From Actinomyces massiliensis 4401292 (GTDB lineage Bacteria; Actinomycetota; Actinomycetes; Actinomycetales; Actinomycetaceae), in contig NZ_JH711482.1 in NCBI RefSeq assembly GCF_000269805.1, forward strand, positions 100,304 to 164,303: a stretch of 64,000 nt of DNA. Direction: 5' to 3'. Positions 1-11,549 of the stretch are shown piece by piece (within the stretch, counting starts at the first letter, position 1; the number at the start of each line of letters is the position of its first letter). The notes below the pieces were generated by a model. The model was not told the origin of the DNA. It saw nothing but the letters and a program-made list of their open reading frames with translations, and searched no databases. The position numbers were made by a program, and so were the translations under genes.

Positions 1-11
1 ACTCATGACGG

Positions 12-1618
12 TTAGTGTGCTGGGGGTGGGGTGCTCAGGGCGGTGAGAATTTGCTCGGCCTTGGGGGTTAGTTGTGGTGCGGCGGTGAGGTGGTGGTCGT
101 TGAGGTTGATGGTGACGTCCTGGAGGGGTTTGAGGGCGCGGATGACGCGTTTGATGCTGATCCCGGTGGCCTCCTGGAGGTGGCGGGCTACGGTCAGGGA
201 GGCCATGACCATGGTCAGGTGGGCTTCGATGGCGTCTCGGGTGTGGTGGAAGACGGGGCGGGCTCTCAGGTCGTGCTTGCTCATCCGCAAAGGACTGCTC
301 GGGCGTGCCACAGCTCGTGGTAGGAGGAGATGACCTCGCTGGCGTCCATCAAGCGTGCAGGAATGTTGGTGACGTAGCCCTTGAGCCCCACCAGGGGCCT
401 GGCCCTGGCGATGGAGGCCTCATCAAGGACCTGATCGCCTTGACGGACGGTGACAAAACGCGTGTTCTTGGGACGCTTCTCGCCGGCGATGACGGCCCTG
501 GCGCGGTTGGCCTGAGGGGTCAGGGTCTGGTTGTCCCGGGCCGCACGCTTCTTGGAGTAGGCCCATACCGCTCTCCATGAGCCTGGATGGGTGTGCGGGG
601 CCCATACCGGCTCGGACTTGCGACTCTTGTCCCGCTCGGTGTTCGAGCCTCTTCTGGGGGTGATGGTGTCGATGACCTGCCCGTCGGTGAAGGCGTCCCC
701 GCTCCAGCGGAAGTGGGCCTCCAGGTCGCCCGGGGCGTGGGTGGTGCGTGAACCGACGATGAACCGCAGCCTCGCCTCATCCAACGCACTCAGGTTCGAT
801 GCTGACAGCATGCCTGCGTCAGCGACGATGACGAGGTCGGCGATGCCGTGGGCGGCCTGGAAGGCCTCCACGATGGGGATGATCGTGGCGGTCTCAGCCT
901 TGTTCCCCTCCCAGCAGCCGACCTGGAGAGGGAAACCATGACGATCGACCAGCAGCCCGACGATGACCTGAGGATCGACCCTCCTCTCCTTGGAGTAGCC
1001 GACCTTGCGCAGGTCGTCCTCACGCTCGGCCTCGAAGTAGAGCGTGGTCACGTCATACAGGCACAGGGCCAGGCCCCCACTGGTGGTGACGTGCTCGAAC
1101 AGGGCCCCAGACAGGCTCTCGCGGTAGCCCCGCTCCTGGGCTCGGGCCAGGGAGCGGAACAAGGTCCGCACGCTGACCGACTCCAGTCCCAGATCACCCA
1201 GCACGCGGGGCACCTGGGCCTTGGATGTCGGCTCGATCAAACGCGCCAGAACCATCTGCTCAAACGCCCGATCACCCCCAGTAGCATCCCCCAGGCCCAG
1301 GCAGTTATACGCCCTGTGCAGGACGTCCCACAGCAGGCCCGAGCGCTTGGAGGCCACCACCGCGTCAGTGCCGACCGGGACTGAGACTCTTGGAAACCCC
1401 TGGACCGCTGGTGGTGTGGGGGTCAGCTCCAGGGCCAGCTGGTCCGGGGCAATGCGGTGCCGGCCGATCTCCATCAGAGCAGCCAGCTCGGCCTGGGTGT
1501 GGGCCGATCCCAGGTGCTCGATGACCTTGTCCCGGCGCCCTTCCTTGACCGCGATCTGCACCGCCATCGCCCCTGAGACTGTCTTGACCTTACGCAGAAA
1601 CGGGCTCACCACCCCCAC
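12..1618 (-). pseudogene. IS1634-family transposase, frameshifted near C-terminus
   Basis: DDE transposase of the IS1634 group. The main frame (1618 to 281) opens with SPFLRKVKTVSGAMAVQIA, typical of the family, and carries the catalytic-core segments YDVTTLYF and VIVADAGM. It stops just after YHELWHAR. The missing C-terminus (MSKHDLRARPVFHHTRDAIEAHL...) continues in another frame from 311 to 12. Removing one C and one G between about 288 and 302 would restore HAEQSFRMSKHDLR, the usual family sequence, so two small insertions explain the break. The acidic residue expected in the YHELW..E region falls in the damaged stretch. It is probably inactive unless these are sequencing errors. The left end of the element lies at or beyond the window edge. 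Confidence 0.85.
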
Positions 1619-1621
1619 CCT

Positions 1622-1984
1622 ACCGGCCCCTTAGTGTGCCAGCACACCCACAACCACCACGCAACATCAACGAAAAACCCACCTCAAAACCCAGACCCCA
1701 CCAAAGTGTCACGAGTCAGGTCAGCCTGCACGCCATGATCCGAAACGGCGCCCTCTACGATTCACCCCACCCATCGACTGCCCGCCGCCGTTTGATACGC
1801 AACATAGGAGTCTCAGATCGTCTACGGACATGAGCGGCAAATCATCATGTCGGCCCAGACGGGCCCAGCCCCGAGCTAACTCCGGACCACCAACAAGGTA
1901 ACGGAACAGCAGATACTCCACCGTCCAGGGCGGCTCGCATGGTGTGCGTGAGGTTAGGTCACAGGTTTTCCCGTAGCAGCTGCC
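1622..1984. other. intergenic stretch without recognised gene
   Basis: These 363 bases lie between the start of the IS1634 transposase and the end of the I36-like gene. A small inverted repeat (GTGTGC, two bases, GCACAC at 1634-1647) sits just upstream of the transposase and may belong to the element's right end. Short open frames here have no homology signal, no convincing ribosome binding site and shadow-like composition. Nothing else is seen. Confidence 0.5.
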
Positions 1985-2464
1985 TCATATCCCTTTGAAT
2001 ACCACGTGGCCACCGTTGTAATTCTTGAGGTAGTCGTCGAAGTTCTGGGGGTAGGAGGGGTAGGAAGAGGTCATGCCGAAGAGCTGGGTCATGTAGGTGT
2101 GCCCTTCGGCGGGCCCCGAGGTATGCATGCTCACGTCGAGGTCGCTGTTGTCGACGAGCGACTCGGCGTTGTTCTTGATGCACTGGCCCTGCCCGGCTCC
2201 TGGGCTGATGAACTTGTAGCAGTCCGTCGGAGAGTCGCCGTAGTCGTCGATGCCATGATCGGATGAGAAGTCTGAGAGCGACCCGGTGGCGTCGCTGCCA
2301 TAGTAAAGGCAGATCTCGCCATACTCGCAGACGCCGTTCTGCTCCACAGACTGAGCGGGCTGAGCTTGTGCGGCGGCGGCCGGGGCGCTCAGGGCGCCAG
2401 CGGTCAGGAGGACAGCTGAGGCCAGTCCCGTCAGGCGCGAAATCAGGGTGATGGACATGCGCAT
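1985..2464 (-). CDS. secreted peptidase-inhibitor I36-like protein
   Basis: Protein of 159 residues with a clear Sec signal peptide (MRMSITLISRLTGLASAVLL, then ...SAPAAAAQAQ), predicted to be secreted. The mature N-terminus has the pattern C-x-x-G-x-x-C-L-Y-Y-x(4)-T-G-S (about residues 45-61) and then DCYKF...GQGQCIKNNA, which matches the small beta-gamma-crystallin-like I36 family of streptomycete peptidase inhibitors. The C-terminal 45 residues (MTSSYPSYPQNFDDYLKNY) are not familiar. GAGGGG lies 7-8 bases before the ATG. Inhibitory activity is inferred from the family only; the protein could equally be a surface or matrix protein. Confidence 0.7.
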   Translation of the reverse strand: MRMSITLISRLTGLASAVLLTAGALSAPAAAAQAQPAQSVEQNGVCEYGEICLYYGSDATGSLSDFSSDHGIDDYGDSPTDCYKFISPGAGQGQCIKNNAESLVDNSDLDVSMHTSGPAEGHTYMTQLFGMTSSYPSYPQNFDDYLKNYNGGHVVFKGI

Positions 2465-2794
2465 GAAATCCCCTCATCAAGAAGAGGCGCCCCGGCTGGT
2501 CAGGGACGCCGGTAGGGTTCAGGAACATATTTGGAAGCTGGTCGCTGACCAGGTTCGGTCGTGTCGAGACCGCTCGGTGACGACTCGACCAGTCAACCAT
2601 ATAGTGACATGGAAGTGATGTAGAACAGCCACCCCATGGGAAATTACTCCCCCCTTACCCTCTATACCCGCTCCCGAGGCGGCATGAGGACCATATGCCC
2701 CATCCAATGCCCCATCCAGCGGCTGACCGGTGCACCGCCCGCCCGAGCGAGTCGCGCATTGAGCTGGCTGAACTGGCCGGGCTAGTCGGGCTGA
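2465..2794. other. intergenic, contains operator-like palindrome
   Basis: These 330 bases separate the lipoprotein gene from the I36-like gene on the same strand. The only notable element is the inverted repeat CTGGTC-GCT-GACCAG at 2538-2552, about 75 bases upstream of the I36-like start, which could be an operator. No clear -35/-10 pair and no convincing small gene were found. Confidence 0.4.
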
Positions 2795-3241
2795 TCAAGC
2801 ATTGTCCTGCCGCACCTGCCGGTCTCCCAATTCCCTGCTCAGCGTCACTCGGCACCATGTGCGGGTGGTGACGGCGTCACATTGCGTCCCGTTTGAAGGA
2901 TCGCCGATGGTCAGGTTGATCGTCACATCATCATCCGTCTCAATGAGCTCGACATAGATGGCCTGGCACATAGCGGGCAGACCCCAGAAGCTGACCTCAA
3001 TCGTGTCAGGAGATACCAATGTCCACGATTCCCAGGCCTCAGGCCGGGGTGAAACCAGATCGTCGCGCGACGTGACCAGCTGCGGACCAGAGGCGTCAAC
3101 GGTGGCAGATGCGCTAGCGCTGCTGGTGCGTCCAGCCGGACTGCGGCACCCGCTCAGAACTGCGCTTGCACCGGCCACCGTCGGAAGAAGCATTAGGCCG
3201 AGGAGGGCTCTGCGCCGGTTCGGGGCACGGTCGTGATTCAT
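2795..3241 (-). CDS. small lipoprotein of unknown function
   Basis: Protein of 148 residues. The N-terminus has a run of arginines (NRRRALLG), a hydrophobic stretch and a lipobox LSGC at about residues 29-32, so it is likely lipid-anchored outside the membrane. The RRR before the hydrophobic core could allow Tat export, though no full Tat motif is present. After a Ser/Ala-rich linker there is a compact domain with three cysteines (CQAI, QCDAV, TWCRV), two of which could form a disulphide. I do not recognise the family. The gene is transcribed away from the HerA-like gene's 3' end and is followed by the I36-like secreted protein gene on the same strand. Confidence 0.65.
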   Translation of the reverse strand: MNHDRAPNRRRALLGLMLLPTVAGASAVLSGCRSPAGRTSSASASATVDASGPQLVTSRDDLVSPRPEAWESWTLVSPDTIEVSFWGLPAMCQAIYVELIETDDDVTINLTIGDPSNGTQCDAVTTRTWCRVTLSRELGDRQVRQDNA

Positions 3242-3271
3242 GCGCTGCTCCTTGGCTTATTGCGATTCGAC

Positions 3272-5329
3272 TCAACGCCGCCGCAGGGTGCCGAAGATCG
3301 ATCGGGTGATCTCGCGGGTGATCTGGCGGCCCACACTGCCGATGGTCTTCTCCACCTCGCGCTTGCGACGCTCTGCGGTCCTTTCGGCCTCACGCTGGCG
3401 GCGCTCGGCCTCCTTGGCAGCCTCCCGCTCCAGCCTTTCGGCCTCCTTCTCCTGGCGGGCCGCCTCCTTGGCCGCCTCTTTCTCCGCAGCTTTGGCGGCT
3501 GCCGCCTCGGCCTTGGCCTGTTCCTTGGCGGCTTCCTCGGCTGCGCGCGCCTCCTCGGCGGCCTGGGCGTCCGCCTGGACCCTGGCGGCCAGCAGCTCGT
3601 AGGCGGACTCGTTGTCCACCGTGTCGGCGTACTTGGGCTTCAGGGGCGAGGAACTCAGGACCTGGGAGACGGTGGACTCCGAGGCCGGACCCATGACAGC
3701 GGCAGGCGCGTTGATCACCACCGGCGCCACCGGTGCCGGGCGGCCCTTCTCGTCCAGGACGCTTACCACGGCCTGCCCGGTCCCGAGCGAGGTGAGCACG
3801 CGGCTCAGGTCCAGGGGACTGACCGGGAAGGTGGAGACTGCCTTCTTCAGGTTCGCGGCGTCGGCCGGGGTATGAGCGCGCAGGGCGTGCTGGACACGGC
3901 TTCCCAGCTGGGCCAGGACCTCGTCGGGCACGTCCGTGGGCGACTGGGTGATGAAGACGATGCCGACGCCCTTGGAGCGGATCAGGCGGACGGTGCGCAC
4001 CACGGCCTCCAGGAAGGCCTTGGAGGCGCCCGAGAACAGCAGGTGCGCCTCGTCGAAGAAGAACACCATGGTGGGCTTGTCCGGGTCGCCCACCTCCGGC
4101 AGGGTCTCGAAGAGCTCGGCCAGCAGCCACATGAGGAAGGTGGAGAACAGCGTCCCCTGGGACTGGATGTCGGCCAGCTCCAGGGCGGAGATGATGCCCT
4201 TGCCGTCGGGGGAGATACGCATGAGGTCGTGCACGTCCAGGGCGGGCTCCCCGAAGAACGCCTCGCCGCCGGCCGCCTCCAGGGCGGCGATCTCGCGCAG
4301 GATGACCCCGGCCGAAGCGGCCGAGACACCGCCGATGGTCTTCAGCTCCTCCTTGCCGGCGTCGGAATTGGTCAGGTAGTCGACGACGGCGCGCAGGTCC
4401 TTCAGGTCCAGCAGGGCCAGCCCCTGGGAGTCGGCCCAGTGGAAGACCAGCTGGAGGGCAGAGGTCTGGGTGTCGTTCAGTCCCAGGACGCGCGAGAGCA
4501 GGACCGGCCCGAACTCGGTGACGGTGGTGCGGATGGGCGTGCCGCTGATGGCGCCCGCGCCCGACTGCGGCCCACCGCCCAAGGTGAACAGCTCGATGGG
4601 GAAGGAGCGCCCCTCCCATGCCTGCCCGGTGGAGGCCAGGCGGGCGGCCAGCTTCTCACTGGTGGCGCCGGGCTCGGCCAGGCCGGTCAGGTCTCCCTTG
4701 ACGTCGGCCAGGAAGACCGGAACGCCCGCGCCTGACAGGCCCTCGGCGAGCATCTGGAGGGTGCGGGTCTTACCGGTTCCGGTGGCGCCCGCCACCAGGG
4801 CGTGCCGGTTGAGCAGTCCCAGGGGGATGCCGACGTTCAACCCCGGCACCGGTGCCGGGTCGCCCCCGGTGAGGGTGTCCAGGTAGGTGCCCACCGGCAG
4901 GGTGGGGGAGGAGAAGCTGTAGCCGGAGCGCACCTGGGCCGTATACCCCGTATCCCCGGAGCCATCAGCGCTTCTGGTTTCCCCGGTGTCTTCAGTGCTC
5001 TGAGCGTTCTCTGTGTGCTCTGAGCTTGGGGCGTCGGCGGGTGGCGCGGGCTCCGTCTGTGACGGCGGTGCTTCAGTGGTGTTCGACGGCGGGGCCGTGT
5101 CCTGCCCGTTCGATTCGGCCTGCTCGGCCTGTTCACTGCTCGGCTCTGCGGGAGCGTCCGTTGCCGCCTGAGCGGATTCTTCGGCCCGCGGTTCGGGGTG
5201 GTCGGGGTCGCCAGTCGCGAGTGCGGCGTCAAGGGCGGCTTGAGCGGCGGCCGCCTTGGCTGCGGCGGCGTCGGCGGCGGCCTGTGCGGCTTCGGCTTTG
5301 AGGCGTGCGATCGCAGCGGAGTCGGTCAT
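3272..5329 (-). CDS. HerA-like helicase/ATPase (DUF853 family)
   Basis: ATPase of 685 residues from the HerA/FtsK-related DUF853 family, whose exact cellular role is unsettled. The Walker A motif GATGTGKT is at residues 181-188, preceded by GLLNRHALVA, and the Walker B motif FFFDEAHLLF is near residue 420. The FITQSPTDVPDEVLAQLGSR stretch is the family's usual sensor region. The first 130 residues are Ala/Pro/Glu-rich and probably disordered. Residues about 585-665 form a long charged coiled coil rich in Ala, Glu and Arg, ending in VGRQITREITRSIFGTLRRR, a typical DUF853 tail. The gene stands alone, without the NurA partner that usually accompanies genuine HerA. Confidence 0.9.
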   Translation of the reverse strand: MTDSAAIARLKAEAAQAAADAAAAKAAAAQAALDAALATGDPDHPEPRAEESAQAATDAPAEPSSEQAEQAESNGQDTAPPSNTTEAPPSQTEPAPPADAPSSEHTENAQSTEDTGETRSADGSGDTGYTAQVRSGYSFSSPTLPVGTYLDTLTGGDPAPVPGLNVGIPLGLLNRHALVAGATGTGKTRTLQMLAEGLSGAGVPVFLADVKGDLTGLAEPGATSEKLAARLASTGQAWEGRSFPIELFTLGGGPQSGAGAISGTPIRTTVTEFGPVLLSRVLGLNDTQTSALQLVFHWADSQGLALLDLKDLRAVVDYLTNSDAGKEELKTIGGVSAASAGVILREIAALEAAGGEAFFGEPALDVHDLMRISPDGKGIISALELADIQSQGTLFSTFLMWLLAELFETLPEVGDPDKPTMVFFFDEAHLLFSGASKAFLEAVVRTVRLIRSKGVGIVFITQSPTDVPDEVLAQLGSRVQHALRAHTPADAANLKKAVSTFPVSPLDLSRVLTSLGTGQAVVSVLDEKGRPAPVAPVVINAPAAVMGPASESTVSQVLSSSPLKPKYADTVDNESAYELLAARVQADAQAAEEARAAEEAAKEQAKAEAAAAKAAEKEAAKEAARQEKEAERLEREAAKEAERRQREAERTAERRKREVEKTIGSVGRQITREITRSIFGTLRRR

Positions 5330-5476
5330 AACGCCATGGTAGACGCCGACCAGTCGGGTATCAGGGACGTGTAGGAATGCGGCATGCCCTGGAGTTTTCC
5401 ACAGAAGGGTTTGTGAGGGTGGCGGTCCTCACAAGGGGGTCGCTACAGTGTTGCTGTGATGCCTGTTCGGTCCTGA

Positions 5477-6274
5477 GTGGTGCTGAGGCGCTGGGTGGGG
5501 CCGCGAAGGTCATGGATGCCTGTTTTCCCTGAATCGTCGTTGTTGATAGTGGTGATGATGATGGCTGTCCCGGTCTGGTTCCGTCTCTGTGTGCACGTCT
5601 GCCGTGCCGGAAGAAGCCGTGTTCGCCGTGCCGGAGACAGTTGTCTGCGGGCGGTGTTGGTTGTGGTGCTGAGTGCGTCGGGGGCCTTGGGGGCTATGGG
5701 AGCGCTGGCGGCGTGTAGCAGGGGCGGTGATGATGTCCGTGGTGGTGGCGGTCCGTCGGCTTCTGCTGTGTCTGCCTCTGCGACGGCATCTCCGACGGTG
5801 GACCTTCCTGCCGATCAGGCGGCGGCGCGTGAGGCGGCCCTGGCGATGCCGGCTCCGGAAAAACCGGAGAATATGGATGAGAATTCCTCTGAGGGTGCTA
5901 TTGCGACGGCGACTTACTTCGTTCAGTTGTATCCCTATGTGTATGCCACGGGGGACCTGGAGCAGTGGAAGTCGATGAGTCGGCAGGACTGCCTGTTCTG
6001 CAACTCGGTGATCACCAATGTGAAAGAACTCCACGAATCCGGCGGGTGGCGTGACCCATGGGCTCAAACTGTTGTTCAGTCGGGTTACTCCGATCCCGGC
6101 CCCGGCAGCGAGTACTCCCGAGTGGACATCGCCTTCGATAGAGATACCACGTATACATATGACGGAACTGGAGGAGAGCCCGAGGTCGCGGAACCTCATT
6201 CGTACACGGTAATTATTTTTGCCATGAAATACACGGACGGGCACTGGATCATTCGAGAGGGGGAGGTGGAATGA
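5477..6274 (+). CDS. DUF6318-family lipoprotein
   Basis: The C-terminal 150 residues (MPAPEKPENMDENSSEGAIA, ATYFVQLYPYVYATGDLEQW, DCLFCNSV) are characteristic of DUF6318, a family of actinobacterial lipoproteins without known function. A basic segment, a hydrophobic segment and the lipobox LAAC (about residues 76-79) precede an Ala/Ser/Thr linker, so the protein should be lipid-anchored. The two cysteines in DCLFC are probably paired. The start is uncertain: the frame opens at a GTG at 5477, but the ATG at 5561 is at least as plausible because the first 28 residues are atypical of a signal sequence. The stop overlaps the next gene's start (ATGA), indicating translational coupling. Confidence 0.75.
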   Translation: MVLRRWVGPRRSWMPVFPESSLLIVVMMMAVPVWFRLCVHVCRAGRSRVRRAGDSCLRAVLVVVLSASGALGAMGALAACSRGGDDVRGGGGPSASAVSASATASPTVDLPADQAAAREAALAMPAPEKPENMDENSSEGAIATATYFVQLYPYVYATGDLEQWKSMSRQDCLFCNSVITNVKELHESGGWRDPWAQTVVQSGYSDPGPGSEYSRVDIAFDRDTTYTYDGTGGEPEVAEPHSYTVIIFAMKYTDGHWIIREGEVE

Positions 6275-7140
6275 GGAATTTTAACAAAGTAAGTGCTGTA
6301 CTTGCTGTGGCTTTGGTGGTGCAGATGATGATCTCGTCGACCGCTGTAGGAGATAGTGACGATGAAGTTTTTTCTTCTGAAGGAAGTGGGGATTCTGTTG
6401 GGGTTACCCGTATTCGTACGCGTGTGATCGACCCTGATACGGTTCCTGAGGCGGTGCCTGCTCCGGTGGTGCAGGGTGGGGAGGCTTCTGTGGGGGAGGG
6501 GGTCGGTGATCCGCTTGTGGAGGAATTCTCGAAGACTGTGGATGACTGCCTGCCGGAAACAGGGCTAGCTCGCGTATTTTGCACGTCAAAAGCGGTCGAT
6601 CTAATGTTAATGCTCCTCAATAGACCCCAGTCCGCGCCCGAAGAACCCGCCGCCGTGGAAGCTGCAGGGGCAGCCGGCGTGCCCGTCGTGGTCACGTCCT
6701 CGGATGTTTCTAAAGTCATGGCCAACGGATCAGGCATTACACGCCAGCCCCCGGGCGCCAAGGCGTTGGTGTCCAAGATCGTGATTGTCTACACCTCGGG
6801 GGATTCCCAGACCTTGGAGACTGAGGTTGGGGGAGCCCCGGTGACCATTGTGGCTACTCCGGTGTCCTATGCCTGGGACTGGGGCGATGGGGCCACGACC
6901 ACGACTACGGATCCGGGGGCTGCCTACCCTGATCAGACGGTTTTTCACAAGTACTCCCACACCGCCAAGGGCGTGGTCATCAGCCTGACCACCACCTGGA
7001 CGGCCACCTACTCCGTAGGCGGCGGGCCCGCCCAGCCGATCTCCGGCACCCTGACCACCACCGACACCTCCGACCCCTTCGACCTCGTCAGACGCATCTC
7101 CTACCTCACCGACGACGCCGAAGAAGCCCAAGGCCACTAG
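6271..7140 (+). CDS. secreted PKD-domain protein
   Basis: Protein of 289 residues with an N-terminal hydrophobic signal (VSAVLAVALVVQMMISSTAV) and a C-terminal PKD-like domain recognisable by YAWDWGDG (about residue 207), followed by YPDQTVFHKYSHTAKG, the usual PKD turn and strand. Such domains mediate extracellular protein or sugar contacts. The middle contains an acidic, Ser/Gly-rich part and a Cys pair (DDCLPETGLARVFC). The ATG overlaps the stop codon of the DUF6318 lipoprotein gene by four bases, so the two are probably co-translated and act together at the cell surface. Codon use in the first third is slightly AT-richer than in the C-terminal domain. Confidence 0.8.
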   Translation: MRNFNKVSAVLAVALVVQMMISSTAVGDSDDEVFSSEGSGDSVGVTRIRTRVIDPDTVPEAVPAPVVQGGEASVGEGVGDPLVEEFSKTVDDCLPETGLARVFCTSKAVDLMLMLLNRPQSAPEEPAAVEAAGAAGVPVVVTSSDVSKVMANGSGITRQPPGAKALVSKIVIVYTSGDSQTLETEVGGAPVTIVATPVSYAWDWGDGATTTTTDPGAAYPDQTVFHKYSHTAKGVVISLTTTWTATYSVGGGPAQPISGTLTTTDTSDPFDLVRRISYLTDDAEEAQGH

Positions 7141-7143
7141 AGA

Positions 7144-7160
7144 CGCCCCCCTGAGGGGCG
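7144..7160 (+). terminator. short GC hairpin after PKD gene
   Basis: The inverted repeat CGCCCC-cctga-GGGGCG starts three bases after the PKD gene's stop codon. It has no T-run, so it is at best a weak intrinsic terminator or a 3'-end stabilising hairpin. Confidence 0.4.
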
Positions 7161-7206
7161 CGAATCGGGACCGATGGGTGGAGCGCCCAACGTCAACGGC
7201 AGTTCG

Positions 7207-7282
7207 CCACGTAAACGGGCCTTTCTCCCATACTTCTAGGCTTTATCCTCAGAAGGATGGGAGAAAGGCACGTTCACGTTGG
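7207..7282. repeat. long near-perfect hairpin (about 76 nt) in gene-free stretch
   Basis: The core is a perfect 13-bp inverted repeat (GCCTTTCTCCCAT at 7219-7231 with ATGGGAGAAAGGC at 7257-7269). It continues inwards through one mismatch, five pairs (7233-7237 with 7251-7255), a bulged base and three pairs to a 6-nt loop (CTTTAT). Outwards it extends imperfectly (CCACGTAAACG with CGTTCACGTTGG). It lies in the 371-base gene-free gap 7141-7511 between two convergent genes. No long T-run follows, so it may be a bidirectional terminator, a processed RNA or a small miniature element. Nothing else convincing was found in the gap. Confidence 0.6.
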
Positions 7283-7511
7283 AAAAGTACGTTGGTTCCA
7301 CAGCAGGGTCGGCGTGGGGATCAGTGTGAAAAGTGCGCAGAGGCATCACTTTCATGTTCATGGGAACGGCGGAGTCCGGCGGGATTCCCGGACCGAGATC
7401 GGTCGCCCTTTGGCATCATCCATCATCGCCCATCAGGGTGCCCGAGGCGTTCAAGGATATTCGACGTTGTTGGCCCGGTCGGCCCGCTCGTCGTCGTTGG
7501 GAGGACCGAGG

Positions 7512-8582
7512 TCAGTGGCCGAACCACTCGGTAACCCGTGACATGATCGCCTTGTCGAAGGCGTCGTCGGAGTGATGATTGGCGATCCAGGACGAGAAGG
7601 ATCCGCCTGCGGCCTCGTCCATCTTCCTGCGGCAGGCCTCCGGCTCCCTGAGCGCCCGGGTCAGCATCGTCGCCGCCTCGTCGAGGTCGCGGTAGATGAA
7701 GGGGTAGGACGGCGGGACGAGGGCGCGCGCCCACTCCCTGTCGGGCAGGACGCCGATGACGCCCGCGCCCAGCGCCTCCACATAGAGCAGGCCGTAGGAC
7801 TCCTTGTCCGCGGTCGCGAGGAAGGCGGTTGTCCGTGCCAGGGCCTCCCAGTAGGACCGTCTGGTGGCGGTCAGCGGCCCCATCCACACCCAGTCCCGCT
7901 GCGAGATGCTCATAGCGGCCTCCGAGACGAGGCTGTCCTCCTGCAGACGCATCTCGACCCTGAGCGGAACTGCCCGGCGAACCTGTTCGATGACCCGGAA
8001 GAACTGCTCCGGGTGCTTGCCGCGCGTCAGATAGATCGACGGATACAGCACGATCGGCACATCCGAGTAGGTGCGGGGCTGGATGTGGTCAAGGCGGAAT
8101 CCGAGATTGACCCATGAGAGCCTGGATTTCTCATACAAATGCTGGGCGGTCCACTTCGCCACGAGTTCGCGCACCTCGTTGGCGGTGCGCTGGGAGTCCG
8201 CGAAGGTGGGGAACAGGGCGCACGACAACGCGAGCGTCGCCATGTGGGCCTTGGGGGCGTCCGAGGGCATCGGGCGCCAGACGAAGTTCATGATGCGCGG
8301 CTCCGCCACCGTGCCCGGCGCCGTTCCGGGGGCGCGGGAGAGGACTTGCCAGACATGGGGGGAGTCCACCGCATCCATGTTGATGACGACCAGATCCGTC
8401 GGGTCGAGTCCCTCCAGGGGGACGACGTCGAAGTCCTCGCTCTGGCGGGGAACCGGGGCGATGACGGTCGACTCGGGGAAGATCCTCAGCAATCGCCGTA
8501 CCAGGGTGTCGCCCGCCTCATGACCTGCGACGCGCCCTCCCGACGAGATGTCGATGTCGTCGTATTTGATGGCGATCCTCAT
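7512..8582 (-). CDS. glycosyltransferase-like protein (GT-B fold, GT4-like)
   Basis: Protein of 356 residues beginning MRIAIKYDDIDISSGG. The C-terminal half carries an E-x7-E motif in ESYGLLYVEALGAGVIGVL (about residues 259-267), the nucleotide-sugar-binding signature of retaining GT-B enzymes such as GT4. The C-terminus has the helical region usual after it. The N-terminal half is divergent and lacks an obvious glycine-rich loop, so the acceptor and donor cannot be named. The start is fixed by an excellent GGAGGT ribosome site seven bases upstream; the frame is open far upstream, but that part is a shadow of the pyrophosphatase gene. It lies 20 bases downstream of hppA and is probably co-transcribed with it. 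Confidence 0.65.
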   Translation of the reverse strand: MRIAIKYDDIDISSGGRVAGHEAGDTLVRRLLRIFPESTVIAPVPRQSEDFDVVPLEGLDPTDLVVINMDAVDSPHVWQVLSRAPGTAPGTVAEPRIMNFVWRPMPSDAPKAHMATLALSCALFPTFADSQRTANEVRELVAKWTAQHLYEKSRLSWVNLGFRLDHIQPRTYSDVPIVLYPSIYLTRGKHPEQFFRVIEQVRRAVPLRVEMRLQEDSLVSEAAMSISQRDWVWMGPLTATRRSYWEALARTTAFLATADKESYGLLYVEALGAGVIGVLPDREWARALVPPSYPFIYRDLDEAATMLTRALREPEACRRKMDEAAGGSFSSWIANHHSDDAFDKAIMSRVTEWFGH

Positions 8583-8602
8583 GACCTTACCTCCATGGAT
8601 TC

Positions 8603-11050
<2,448 letters not shown>

Positions 11051-11144
11051 GGATCATCGCCTGGTTCGTCCGCTGTGTGGGTGCACCACTGACCGGGGAG
11101 AGTCTAGTCACTGCCGGGAGGACGAACCAGGGGGCGGCGGGCCT

Positions 11145-11549
11145 CTAGCGACCCTCGCCCGTGGAATCGGCGTCGAGGCGGGCGCTGTAGTCCGCGATCT
11201 TGTCGTCGACGACGCTCAGCGACAGGGCCAGACGCGCCATGCGCTCGATGATGGCCTCCCGATGGTCCCTCAGCAGCGCGAGGCGCTCGGGCACGCCGTT
11301 GGGGTCTTGCTGCACGAGCCTGGTGAACTCGGCGATCCTGGCCAGGGGCATGCCGGTGTCGCGCAGGTGGATCAGGACGTCCAGCAGGTGCAGCTCCTCG
11401 GGCCCGTAACGGCGCCGGCCGCCCGCGTCGCGAGCAGCCGGAGGAATGACGCCGGCGCGCTCGTAGTACCTTAGGGCGTCAACGCTCAGGCCGAGATGCT
11501 CGGCGGCCGCGCCGATCGTGCAGTCGTGATTCCGGGCGCCGGCCATCAT
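11145..11549 (-). CDS. MerR-family transcriptional regulator
   Basis: Protein of 134 residues. The N-terminal winged helix has the classic MerR pattern CTIGAAAEHLGLSVDALRYYERAGVI followed by GGRRRYGPEELHLLDVLIHL. A dimerisation helix follows (about residues 75-115), ending in LSVVDDKIADYSARL. No cysteines are placed as in metal sensors, so it resembles the AdhR/NmlR-type branch that often controls redox or aldehyde-linked oxidoreductases. The ATG overlaps the stop codon of the upstream aldo/keto reductase (ATGA), so the two genes are coupled and the regulator probably controls that operon. Confidence 0.9.
   Translation of the reverse strand: MMAGARNHDCTIGAAAEHLGLSVDALRYYERAGVIPPAARDAGGRRRYGPEELHLLDVLIHLRDTGMPLARIAEFTRLVQQDPNGVPERLALLRDHREAIIERMARLALSLSVVDDKIADYSARLDADSTGEGR

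Noticed and set aside
12-1647. Possible IS1634 terminal repeats (GTGTGCTGG at 15-23 and its complement at 1639-1647)
   Set aside because: The match is only nine bases, the left copy overlaps the end of the coding sequence, and no target duplication flanks the pair.
3233-4735. 500-residue open frame on the plus strand
   Set aside because: It is antisense to the HerA-like ATPase, whose Walker motifs and family match are clear; the plus-strand product is low-complexity Gly/Leu/Arg.
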